From contig CAIPWG010000078.1 in NCBI GenBank assembly GCA_903868655.1, forward strand, positions 1-14,553: a stretch of 14,553 bases of DNA, written 5' to 3'. Shown here piece by piece: positions 1-6,951 of the stretch (positions are counted from its first letter, which is position 1; each line of letters begins with the position of its first letter). The notes under the pieces are model-generated. The model saw only the letters and a program-made list of their open reading frames with translations, searched no databases and was not told where the DNA came from. Source of the DNA: an uncultured Sphingomonadales bacterium. GTDB lineage: Bacteria > Pseudomonadota > Alphaproteobacteria > Sphingomonadales > Sphingomonadaceae. A program made the translations under genes and the position numbers.

Positions 1-1384
1 CCGCGACTTCAACCTCCACCGTCCCGGCCGCGAATGTCCAGGTCAGGTCCAGCAGGTCGCCAACCGTGTCGACCAGCGTATCGATATCGACTGGCTTGAC
101 CAGAAACCGATCATGCGCGGCGTTGTCGGTGGCCCCTGCCGGGCCATGGCGTTCATGCGCATTGGCCGACAGCATCACGATGCGCATCATCGCCCCGCCA
201 TGCTTGCGCAACGCGGCAGCGGTTTCCCAACCCGTCCAGCCCGGCATCGCAATATCGAGCAAGGCCAGATCAAACGGCCGGGCGCGCGCCATCGCCAGTG
301 CGGTTTCGCCGTCGGGCGCAGCCACCACATCAAACCCCAGGTCACCGAGCACCTGACGCACAAAGGCAAGCTGACGCGGATCGTCGTCTGCCGCCAGCAC
401 CGAGCGTCGCGATCCGGCATAGCCCGTGGCATGGCGTCGCGCCGAGCCCAAAGCCTCTCCCGGCCCGTCACGGTGCCCAACGACTTGGCCAAGCATCACT
501 CTGATCCGAAAGCACGAGCCGACCCCGGGCGTGCTTTGCAACTCCAATTCGCCACCCAATATCTGAATGATCGCGCGGGTGATCGGCAAGCCAAGACCAA
601 TGCCCCCGCCCCGTTCGCCTTCGACCCCGCGATCAAACGGCGCGAATATCCGTTCTTGCGCCTCGACCGGAATGCCGGGACCGGTGTCGCGCACTTCGAA
701 CACCGCAATTTGCGAGGCGTAGCGCACGGCCAGCACAACTTCGCCCGACTGGGTATATTTGATGGCATTGGCAATCAGGTTGATCAGCGCCTGGCGCAGC
801 CGTTTTTGATCGGTACGGACATAATCGGGCAAATGACCGATGATCTCGGTACGAAATCCAAGGCCTTTGGCGGCAGCGGCGGGGCGGAACATGCGATCGA
901 CCTGATCGATAAACGCCGGCAGCCGCACGGTATCGGTCGACACGCGGGTGACGCCATTTTCGACCAGCGAGATGTCGAGCAAGCCTTCAACCAGATCAGT
1001 CAGATGTTCGGCACTGCGCCGGATCACGCGGGCGGCTTCGACCGTATCGATGTTTGCACCGCGCTCCAGCAACTGCGCGTAACCATAAATCGCGTTGAGC
1101 GGCGAGCGGATCTCGTGGCTGACATTGGCGAGATACCGGCTCTTGGCGAGATTGGCAGCCTCGGCCGCATCGCGTTCGCGTTGCAGGCTGTTCAGGCCGC
1201 TTTCGCTTGCGGCATTCTCATGCGTTGCGGGCGCACTTTTACCCGCACCAGCTTTTCGTACCCGGCCGATCAGCGCAAACGCGGCAGCCGCAAATCCTGC
1301 ACCCGATACAACCAAGCCTAGCCGTGCCATGCGGTGGCGCAAGACGCCAATCTGTCCGGCTGAACCATCGCGTGAAACGCTCAT
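1..1384 (-). CDS. Membrane-anchored hybrid sensor histidine kinase (C-terminus cut by window edge)
   Basis: The minus frame stays open from the ATG at 1384-1382 to the left edge, giving 461 residues with no stop. Residues about 22-40 form one hydrophobic segment. A short linker, coiled-coil-like around 65-85, leads to the HisKA H-box NVSHEIRSPLNAI with phospho-acceptor H90. The ATPase domain shows the N-box (N202, N206), G1 box DTGPGIP (233-239) and G2 box GGGIGLGLPITR (259-270). A receiver domain follows from about 328, with acidic residues D333-D335, phospho-acceptor D377, S406 and K430. These features predict autophosphorylation on His and transfer to the attached Asp at the inner membrane. 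No PAS, HAMP or periplasmic sensor domain is visible, so the signal is unknown. No ATG, GTG or TTG lies in frame between this ATG and the upstream TGA (near 1567), so the start is well constrained. Only a weak purine stretch serves as ribosome site. Whether another domain follows the receiver cannot be seen. Confidence 0.9.
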   Translation of the reverse strand, partial: MSVSRDGSAGQIGVLRHRMARLGLVVSGAGFAAAAFALIGRVRKAGAGKSAPATHENAASESGLNSLQRERDAAEAANLAKSRYLANVSHEIRSPLNAIYGYAQLLERGANIDTVEAARVIRRSAEHLTDLVEGLLDISLVENGVTRVSTDTVRLPAFIDQVDRMFRPAAAAKGLGFRTEIIGHLPDYVRTDQKRLRQALINLIANAIKYTQSGEVVLAVRYASQIAVFEVRDTGPGIPVEAQERIFAPFDRGVEGERGGGIGLGLPITRAIIQILGGELELQSTPGVGSCFRIRVMLGQVVGHRDGPGEALGSARRHATGYAGSRRSVLAADDDPRQLAFVRQVLGDLGFDVVAAPDGETALAMARARPFDLALLDIAMPGWTGWETAAALRKHGGAMMRIVMLSANAHERHGPAGATDNAAHDRFLVKPVDIDTLVDTVGDLLDLTWTFAAGTVEVEVA

Positions 1385-1657
1385 CGACCCATCACCCGTG
1401 ACCGATTGCAGTCGCCGCGTGTGATAAGTGAAATAGATGACGACGGGCCTGCCCCGACCAACACCGACCGCTTCATTCGCTATGCCTGACCCCGCGCACG
1501 GTCGGATCGGATCTAACCAAACCGCGAAATTGCCGCGTTTGTTTGCACTGCAAACGTTCGCGATTCAACCTTTATCCGCGTTATCCGCCCCGTCAGGCCC
1601 TGGTGTGCGCCGAATGTGCAACGCAATGCTGCATGGCCTGGTATGGCCCCGCTGCCC
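1385..1657. other. Intergenic region between kinase and small HTH gene
   Basis: About 270 bp without a convincing gene on either strand. On the minus strand it is the 5' region of the kinase gene, so it may carry the kinase promoter, but I see no clear -35/-10 pair. It contains the 15-bp palindrome listed separately. Plus-strand open frames here have no recognisable protein features. Confidence 0.5.
1541..1555. promoter_or_regulatory. Perfect 15-bp palindrome, possible operator
   Basis: GTTTGCACTGCAAAC is a perfect inverted repeat of 7 bp arms around one central base. It lies about 157 bp upstream of the minus-strand kinase start and about 100 bp past the end of the small HTH gene. The one-base centre rules out an RNA hairpin, so a dimeric DNA-binding protein is the natural reading. 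I cannot assign the regulator. Confidence 0.4.
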
Positions 1658-1861
1658 TCAAATCACGGCGTCGCGCTGCAACCGTTGCAACAGGCGCTGC
1701 GCAACCGAATGCCGGATTGCCTTGCCTTCGCGGAGCTTTACCCAGGTATTCAGTCCAATACCGAAATGGCTCTGAATTACTTCGGGTTTTTGGCATTGAA
1801 TGATCGAGCGCATTTTCGCGACAACCACTGGCTCGACGTGGATCAATTTTTGAACGCGCAT
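1658..1861 (-). CDS. Small helix-turn-helix-like protein, 67 aa
   Basis: Starts with ATG at 1861-1859 and ends with TGA at 1660-1658. An in-frame TGA lies 9 nt before the ATG, so this is the only possible start; a GAGGGA-like ribosome site sits just upstream. The C-terminal half reads like a Cro/C1-type helix-turn-helix: a helix at about 26-34 (PEVIQSHFG), a turn, a recognition-type helix at about 37-46 (LNTWVKLREG), then an amphipathic helix at about 50-64 (RHSVAQRLLQRLQRD). The likely role is DNA binding as a small regulator; this is inferred from the fold pattern, not from a recognised named family. The DNA is poorer in GC than its flanks. It is divergent from the TonB receptor gene and on the same strand as the kinase, 273 bp upstream of it. 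The alternative is a chance frame, which the protein-like sequence and ribosome site argue against. Confidence 0.6.
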   Translation of the reverse strand: MRVQKLIHVEPVVVAKMRSIIQCQKPEVIQSHFGIGLNTWVKLREGKAIRHSVAQRLLQRLQRDAVI

Positions 1862-1897
1862 GGTCCCTCAACTCAAAACATTGCCCGGCCAGATTAT

Positions 1898-2047
1898 GAT
1901 GCGCTGCGGTATGAGCTATACGCAATTTGGCCCATGCCCCTGCCGCATGTTCCCGCTTATCGCCCGGATTCCTGTGGCAAGAGGCCACGGTTCAAGGCCA
2001 ATCGGCCAAGCACTTCAGGGCGAAGGCCGCGACACCTGCCGATGGGA
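1898..2047 (+). ncRNA. Candidate cobalamin riboswitch in TonB receptor leader
   Basis: Elements of the cobalamin riboswitch appear in the expected order. CAATTTGG (1924-1930) and CCCCTGCCGCATGT (1937-1950) resemble the core ending in CCCGCAACTGT. GTGGC and GCCAC (1974-1978, 1984-1988) form a hairpin, and GCCACGG resembles the conserved GCCACTGG. GGCC/GGCC (1996-1999, 2004-2007) forms a second hairpin. AGGGCGAAGGC (2017-2027) resembles GGGAAGGC. AGGCCGCGACACCTGCC (2024-2040) matches about 13 of 17 bases of the B12 box. Missing or degenerate are the GGGAA and GGTGNNANTCC segment and a convincing closing P1 stem. The downstream gene is an outer-membrane TonB receptor, the classic target of this riboswitch. 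The boundaries are approximate. It may be a diverged or decaying copy. Confidence 0.5.
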
Positions 2048-2138
2048 TGACAGAGCGGCAGACGGCAGCTATCGAGACGCGGCTGAAAGGCCCGCGCAAT
2101 GGGCTTCCTGCGCAAATCAAGTCGACCATGCCATAGGA

Positions 2139-4160
2139 ATGTCCTGCTCCATGTCTGCATTTTTGCTACTTGCCGCTGCGCCGGCAGCGCTTGCCGCATC
2201 GCCCGCCAATCCGTCACAGGCTCAAGACACCACGGACAATTCGACCATTATCGTAACCGGCAAAGCGCTCAGTGACTTACCCACTGCTACCGCTTACGAT
2301 GTGACAACAATTGACCGGACACGCCTGGCGCAGGTATCATCGGGTCGGCTGGAGGATGCGCTGGGCGACGTCGCAGGGCTGTCGCTGTTTCGCCGGTCGG
2401 ATAGCCGTTCCGCAAATCCCTCAGCCAATGGCTTTACCTTGCGCGGGCTCGGCGGCACGGCCACCAGCCGCACGCTGGTTCTGCTTGATGGCGTGCCTCA
2501 GGCCGATCCGTTTTTTGGCGCAGTTCCCCTGACCGCGCTCAATCCGGGGGATATTGGCAACATCCGCGTGATCCATGGCGGGGGCACCGGCGCGTTTGGC
2601 GCTGGTGCGGTTGCCGGCACGATCGACATGGCCAGCGCTGGCCCAGACCAGCGCGGACTGGTCGAAGGCACGGCACTGGTGGATGATCGCGGCGACACCA
2701 GCCTGTCGGCGGGCATCGCGCCGAAGCTTGGCAAAGGTTTTGCAGTCGTATCCGGCCAATGGGATCGTGGGCCGGGTTTCTGGACAACCCCGCCAAGCCA
2801 ACGCGTCACGGCCAGTGCGAAATCGCGGTATGAAAGCTGGTCCGTGGCCGCGCGCATGGTGGCGGAATTGGCGCCGGCCATCGAATTGCAGGCCCGCCTT
2901 GCGGCGTTCGGCGACGGACAGACACTGCGCTTTGCCGGCGCCAACACGGGAATGAGCGGCGAAGATGCGTCGGTGCGGCTGGTTGGGCGTGGGCCGTGGC
3001 AATTTGATGTGCTGGCGTATGGCCAACTGCGCAATTTCAACAGCCTGACGCTCAGTTCCACCACCTTTTTGCCCGTCGGCAATCAGCGCGATACGCCATC
3101 GAGCGGCGCAGGAGGCAAAATCGAAATCCGTCCGCCGATCGGCCATGCGCAAATCCTGCGACTGGGCGTCGATGTGCGCGAAGCCAGCGGGTATGAAGAC
3201 GAGGACCTTTATACCAAGGGCACCGTAAGCAGCCGCCGTCGCGAGGGTGGCATCAACGATGATCTGGGCATTTACGGCGAAGACGCCTGGAATCTGGGCT
3301 TGGTGCAATTGACTGCCGGAGCACGTGCCGACCGTTGGGTCATCCGCGCTGGCGAAATACGCACGACCACGCTGTCGGGCGCCACGGCGAACGACACCCG
3401 TTATCCCACGCGATCGGGTTGGACCGGTTCGTTCCGCGGCGGCGCTGTGGTGCATGCACTCACCACATTCGATCTGCGCGGCGCCGCGTATACGGGCATG
3501 CGACAACCAACGCTCAATGAACTGTATCGCACATTCACGGTGTTTCCGGTGACCACGCAAGCCAATCCCGCGCTTTCGAATGAAACCCTGCGCGGGATCG
3601 AAGGCGGGATCGACTGGCGTCCGGCGCGCGCGTTCAGGTTGGCTCTGACCGCGTTCGACAACACCATCAACCACGCCATCGCCAATATCACGCTGACCCC
3701 AACCACCCAAATTCGCCAGAACGTACCCGCCATTCATGCGCATGGGCTTGAGGCCGAAGCAGAGTCGCATTGGCGTACATTAACCTTCAACGGCACATTG
3801 GCCTGGACGATCGCGCGCGTAGCCGCACCGGGTCAGGCGTACGACGGGTTGCGCCCGCCCCAAACCCCGCGTTTGTCAGCCAGCGGCCATGTGACCTGGA
3901 CCCCGCGCAAAGGCTACGCGATGGGCGTCAGCTTGCGCCATGTCGGGGTCGCGTTCGAAGACAGCCTGGCGAGCGCTGCACTGCCTGCCGCGACCACGCT
4001 GGGCGGTTTTGCAACAGTCCCGCTGGGCCACAGCGTCAGCCTGCTGCTGCGAGGGGAAAATCTGACCAATGTCACCGTCGTCACGCGCAATTCGGGCGGT
4101 AGTGTCGATGTGGGCAGCCCGCGCACCGTTTGGGCGGGCCTGCGCTTGGCATTGCCCTAA
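2139..4160 (+). CDS. TonB-dependent outer-membrane receptor, possibly for cobalamin
   Basis: Predicted 673 residues. The frame is open from 1860, but the upstream part overlaps the riboswitch-like leader and reads like noncoding sequence. ATG 2139 is chosen because it opens a signal peptide (hydrophobic core FLLLAAAPAALA, likely cleavage after about residue 19). The ribosome site is poor: AGGA abuts the ATG. A TonB-box-like STIIVT lies at 35-40. The plug domain spans about 45-165 (LEDALGDVAGL, GFTLRGLGG, TLVLLDGVP, IRVIHGGG). The rest is a beta-barrel, with the typical late motif GENLTNV and a final stretch PRTVWAGLRLALP. It would import a substrate across the outer membrane using TonB/ExbBD energy. 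The substrate is inferred to be a cobalamin-like corrinoid only from the leader; the protein itself does not show this, and iron chelates are alternatives. Ending in Leu-Pro rather than an aromatic residue is unusual. Confidence 0.88.
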   Translation: MSCSMSAFLLLAAAPAALAASPANPSQAQDTTDNSTIIVTGKALSDLPTATAYDVTTIDRTRLAQVSSGRLEDALGDVAGLSLFRRSDSRSANPSANGFTLRGLGGTATSRTLVLLDGVPQADPFFGAVPLTALNPGDIGNIRVIHGGGTGAFGAGAVAGTIDMASAGPDQRGLVEGTALVDDRGDTSLSAGIAPKLGKGFAVVSGQWDRGPGFWTTPPSQRVTASAKSRYESWSVAARMVAELAPAIELQARLAAFGDGQTLRFAGANTGMSGEDASVRLVGRGPWQFDVLAYGQLRNFNSLTLSSTTFLPVGNQRDTPSSGAGGKIEIRPPIGHAQILRLGVDVREASGYEDEDLYTKGTVSSRRREGGINDDLGIYGEDAWNLGLVQLTAGARADRWVIRAGEIRTTTLSGATANDTRYPTRSGWTGSFRGGAVVHALTTFDLRGAAYTGMRQPTLNELYRTFTVFPVTTQANPALSNETLRGIEGGIDWRPARAFRLALTAFDNTINHAIANITLTPTTQIRQNVPAIHAHGLEAEAESHWRTLTFNGTLAWTIARVAAPGQAYDGLRPPQTPRLSASGHVTWTPRKGYAMGVSLRHVGVAFEDSLASAALPAATTLGGFATVPLGHSVSLLLRGENLTNVTVVTRNSGGSVDVGSPRTVWAGLRLALP

Positions 4161-4502
4161 CTGCGAATACGCATTCAGCTCCTGCGCCTGACCAGCAATA
4201 CGAATGCATTCTTGCAACGCGTTGACGGGATGGTACCCGTTCGACCAGGCCAAGGGCGCGCCGCTCTGTCCTGATGATTTCGCCAATCAAGCACTTTTCT
4301 ACCGGTCTGCCAAACGACCGCTTGATAGTTTGGTATCCGCTGTTCTACCCAAGCAAAGGGAGGGGTCGCAGTCTTCGTCGCCAAGACACCATGAACGATG
4401 ACGCGAATTGCCCGAAAAGGTCATGAACACACACCGCGCCGGTAGGTCCGTTGGCTTGAGCTGCGGTCAGCTGGCAATCCTTATACCCAGGAGCCGCGTT
4501 CG
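4161..4502. promoter_or_regulatory. Intergenic region upstream of the glg cluster
   Basis: 342 bp between the receptor stop and glgP with no supported gene; the promoter of the glg transcript should lie here. Visible structures are a 10-bp palindrome GAATGCATTC (4202-4211), a 10-bp palindrome CAACGCGTTG (4215-4224), a 5-bp hairpin ACGGG/CCCGT (4225-4240), and a small hairpin AGCTG/CAGCT (4459-4472). No hairpin is followed by a T run, so no intrinsic terminator for the receptor gene is evident. No convincing -35/-10 pair was found. The glgP ribosome site AGGAG sits at 4489-4493. Confidence 0.5.
4202..4240. repeat. Cluster of three inverted repeats before glgP
   Basis: Two perfect 10-bp palindromes, GAATGCATTC (4202-4211) and CAACGCGTTG (4215-4224), are followed at once by ACGGG-6 nt-CCCGT (4225-4240). 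A related sequence, CGAATACGCATTC, occurs about 40 bp upstream near 4164. The second palindrome has the central-CG look of LacI-family operators, but this is only a resemblance. Confidence 0.35.
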
Positions 4503-6926
4503 ATGAGCCTTGATATCCCGATGAGCCCCGGCTCCAAAGCCGCCGAAATCGACGTGCATATCGTCGATGTGCTGCGCCATCGGGTGGGCAAGGACGAACG
4601 CGCGGCCAAACCCCACGACTGGTACACAGCAACCGTCTATACATTGCGCGATGCGATCATCGATGTGTGGATGGAATCCACGCGCGAAACGTATGACAAG
4701 GGTGCAAAGCGGGTCTATTACCTGAGCCTGGAATTCCTGATCGGGCGCCTGCTGCGCGATGCCCTGACCAATCTCGGCCTGACCCGCGAAATGGAAAAAG
4801 CGCTGCGCGAACACGGCTTTGATCTGGCCGCGATCGAAGAGCTGGAACCCGATGCCGCGCTCGGCAATGGCGGGCTTGGCCGGCTGGCAGCGTGCTTCAT
4901 GGAAAGTCTCGCGAGCCTTGGCATCCCCGCCTATGGCTATGGCATCCGTTACAAAAATGGCATGTTTCGCCAGCGTATCGACGATGGCTGGCAGGTCGAA
5001 CTGCCTGAAACCTGGCTGAGCCACGGCAACCCCTGGGAATTTCCGCGCCGGGAAAGCGCCTATCACATCGGCTTTGGCGGCGAAGTGGTCGACCGCGGCG
5101 ATGCGGTGGAATGGCAGCCCGCCGAACATGTCGAAGCCAGCGCCTACGACACTCCGGTCGTCGGCTGGCGGGGCGCCTGCGTCAACACGCTGCGGCTGTG
5201 GACAGCGCGCGCGCTCGATCCGATCCAGTTGGCGACTTTCAACGCCGGCGATCACGTCGGCGCCTTGTTCGAGGAAGCCCGAGCCGACGCGCTGGTGCGC
5301 GTGTTGTACCCTGCCGATAACACCGCGTCGGGTCAGGAACTGCGGCTGCGGCAGGAGTTCTTTTTCACCTCTGCCTCAATTCAGGATATCGTGCGGCGCC
5401 ATGTCCAGTTTCACGGCGATGTGCGCACCCTGCCCGACAAAGCCGCGATCCAGCTCAACGACACCCATCCGTCGGTTGCAGTTGCCGAGCTGATGCGCCT
5501 GCTGGTCGATGTCCACGGTCTTGAATTCAATTCAGCCTGGGACCTGACGCGCAAGACGATTGCCTATACCAACCACACCCTCTTGCCTGAAGCACTCGAA
5601 TCGTGGCCATTGCCGCTGTTCGAACGGCTGTTGCCGCGCCACATGCAGATCATCTACGCCATCAATAGCCGGGTGCTGCGCGAGGCACGACGCGCAGGAC
5701 TGAGCGATCAACAGATTGCCGCGATCAGCCTGATCGACGAACACGGCGAACGCCGGGTGCGCATGGCCAATCTGGCGTTTGTTGGCGCGCACAGCGTCAA
5801 CGGTGTGGCCGCACTGCACACCGATCTGATGAAAACCACGGTGTTCGCGGATCTTCACGCGCTTTACCCGACGCGGATCAACAACAAGACCAATGGCGTA
5901 ACCCCACGTCGCTGGTTGCTGAAATGCAATCCCGGCCTGACTGGCGTGATCCGTGATGCAATCGGCGACGCGTTTCTGGATGACGCCGAAAAGCTGTCCG
6001 ATCTCAATGCCTTTGCCAACGACGCAGCCTTTGGCGAACGCATAGCAGAGGTCAAACGCGCCAACAAAGTCGCACTGGCCACGCATCTCAAAGAATTGAC
6101 CGGGGTGCGGATCGATCCCGATGCGCTGTTCGATGTGCACATCAAGCGCATTCACGAATACAAACGCCAATTGCTCAATCTGATCGAGACGGTCGCTTTG
6201 TATGACCAGATCCGCAGCCACCCAGAACGTGACTGGGTGCCGCGGGTCAAGATCTTTGGCGGCAAGGCCGCATCAAGTTATCACAATGCCAAGCTGATTA
6301 TCAAACTGGCCAACGACATCGCGCGCCGCATCAATTCCGACCCATCGGTCGGTGGGTTGCTGAAAGTGGTGTTTGTACCCAATTACAACGTGTCGCTGGC
6401 CGAGCGCCTGATCCCTGCCGCCGATCTGTCGGAACAGATTTCAACCGCCGGGATGGAAGCATCGGGCACAGGCAACATGAAATTCGCGCTGAATGGGGCG
6501 TTGACCATTGGCACGCTCGATGGCGCCAACATCGAAATCAAGGATCATGTTGGCGACGATCACATCGCGATTTTCGGCCTGACTGCCGAAGAGGTCGCGC
6601 AAAAGCGTGCCAATGGCTACAATCCACGCGAAGTGATCGAAAGCTCGCGCGAATTGCGTCAGGCAATTTCGGCCATTGCAAGCGGGGTGTTCAGCCCCGA
6701 CGATCCGGGCCGATATGCCGGACTGATGGGCGGTTTGTACGACAGCGACTGGTTCATGGTCGCCGCCGATTTCGATTCCTACCACGCCGCCCAGCGCGCG
6801 ATTGATACCCGTTGGGAAGACCAGACGGCATGGCGGGTAAGCACCATCCGTAATATTGCCAATGTCGGATGGTTCTCATCCGATCGTACGATCCGCGAAT
6901 ATGCCAGGGACATCTGGGACGTCTGA
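4503..6926 (+). CDS. glgP: Glycogen/alpha-glucan phosphorylase (GT35)
   Basis: 807 residues, the usual bacterial length. The enzyme cleaves terminal alpha-1,4-glucose units from glycogen with phosphate, releasing glucose-1-phosphate in the cytoplasm. The pyridoxal-phosphate signature EASGTGNMKFALN is intact with Schiff-base lysine K660. Other family blocks are visible: YYLSLEFLIGR near residue 72, NGGLGRLAACF from N122, GIRYKNGMFRQ, LNDTHPSVAVAEL, and IHEYKRQLLN. The ATG at 4503 has AGGAG 9 nt upstream, and the N-terminus matches the family without the extension that carries the phosphorylation site of animal enzymes. It is the first gene of the glg cluster; glgB begins 25 nt after its stop. 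The G1P product feeds the Pgm encoded downstream. Nothing looks damaged. Confidence 0.97.
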   Translation: MSLDIPMSPGSKAAEIDVHIVDVLRHRVGKDERAAKPHDWYTATVYTLRDAIIDVWMESTRETYDKGAKRVYYLSLEFLIGRLLRDALTNLGLTREMEKALREHGFDLAAIEELEPDAALGNGGLGRLAACFMESLASLGIPAYGYGIRYKNGMFRQRIDDGWQVELPETWLSHGNPWEFPRRESAYHIGFGGEVVDRGDAVEWQPAEHVEASAYDTPVVGWRGACVNTLRLWTARALDPIQLATFNAGDHVGALFEEARADALVRVLYPADNTASGQELRLRQEFFFTSASIQDIVRRHVQFHGDVRTLPDKAAIQLNDTHPSVAVAELMRLLVDVHGLEFNSAWDLTRKTIAYTNHTLLPEALESWPLPLFERLLPRHMQIIYAINSRVLREARRAGLSDQQIAAISLIDEHGERRVRMANLAFVGAHSVNGVAALHTDLMKTTVFADLHALYPTRINNKTNGVTPRRWLLKCNPGLTGVIRDAIGDAFLDDAEKLSDLNAFANDAAFGERIAEVKRANKVALATHLKELTGVRIDPDALFDVHIKRIHEYKRQLLNLIETVALYDQIRSHPERDWVPRVKIFGGKAASSYHNAKLIIKLANDIARRINSDPSVGGLLKVVFVPNYNVSLAERLIPAADLSEQISTAGMEASGTGNMKFALNGALTIGTLDGANIEIKDHVGDDHIAIFGLTAEEVAQKRANGYNPREVIESSRELRQAISAIASGVFSPDDPGRYAGLMGGLYDSDWFMVAADFDSYHAAQRAIDTRWEDQTAWRVSTIRNIANVGWFSSDRTIREYARDIWDV

Positions 6927-6933
6927 CCGGAAC

Positions 6934-6940
6934 GGAGAGG
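6934..6940 (+). promoter_or_regulatory. Ribosome binding site that decides the glgB start
   Basis: GGAGAGG lies between the glgP stop and ATG 6952, about 11 nt before the ATG. It supports this start over an in-frame ATG at 6856 that lies inside glgP. Confidence 0.6.
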
Positions 6941-6951
6941 ATAACGAAACC

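Noticed and set aside
113..1321. 402-codon plus-strand open frame
   Set aside because: It is antisense to the hybrid kinase, whose motifs are all intact; the plus frame shows no domain and reads like a GC-rich shadow.
1593..1988. 131-codon minus-strand frame overlapping the small HTH gene
   Set aside because: Runs through the riboswitch-like leader, no ribosome site noted, composition rich in Arg/Ala/His as in shadows; the HTH frame is more protein-like.
1616..2050. 144-codon plus-strand open frame
   Set aside because: It spans the small HTH gene in antisense and the riboswitch-like leader; no protein features, and those readings explain the sequence better.
1860..2138. N-terminal extension of the TonB receptor to the ATG at 1860
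   Set aside because: It would bury the signal peptide about 94 residues inside the protein and overlaps the leader elements; ATG 2139 gives a normal signal peptide.
2421..3770. 449-codon minus-strand open frame
   Set aside because: Antisense to the TonB receptor barrel, which has clear family motifs; the minus frame has shadow-like composition and no motif.
4225..4240. ACGGG/CCCGT hairpin as terminator of the receptor gene
   Set aside because: Stem of only 5 bp and no T run after it.
4391..4426. 11-codon leader peptide before glgP
   Set aside because: No ribosome site at a useful distance and no features such as a run of regulatory codons.
4456..4486. TTGAGC and TTATAC as a glgP promoter
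   Set aside because: The spacer is 19 nt and transcription would start at or within the glgP ribosome site.
6856..6951. Upstream extension of glgB to the ATG at 6856
   Set aside because: It lies mostly inside the glgP coding end; the ribosome site at 6934-6940 and family N-termini point to ATG 6952.
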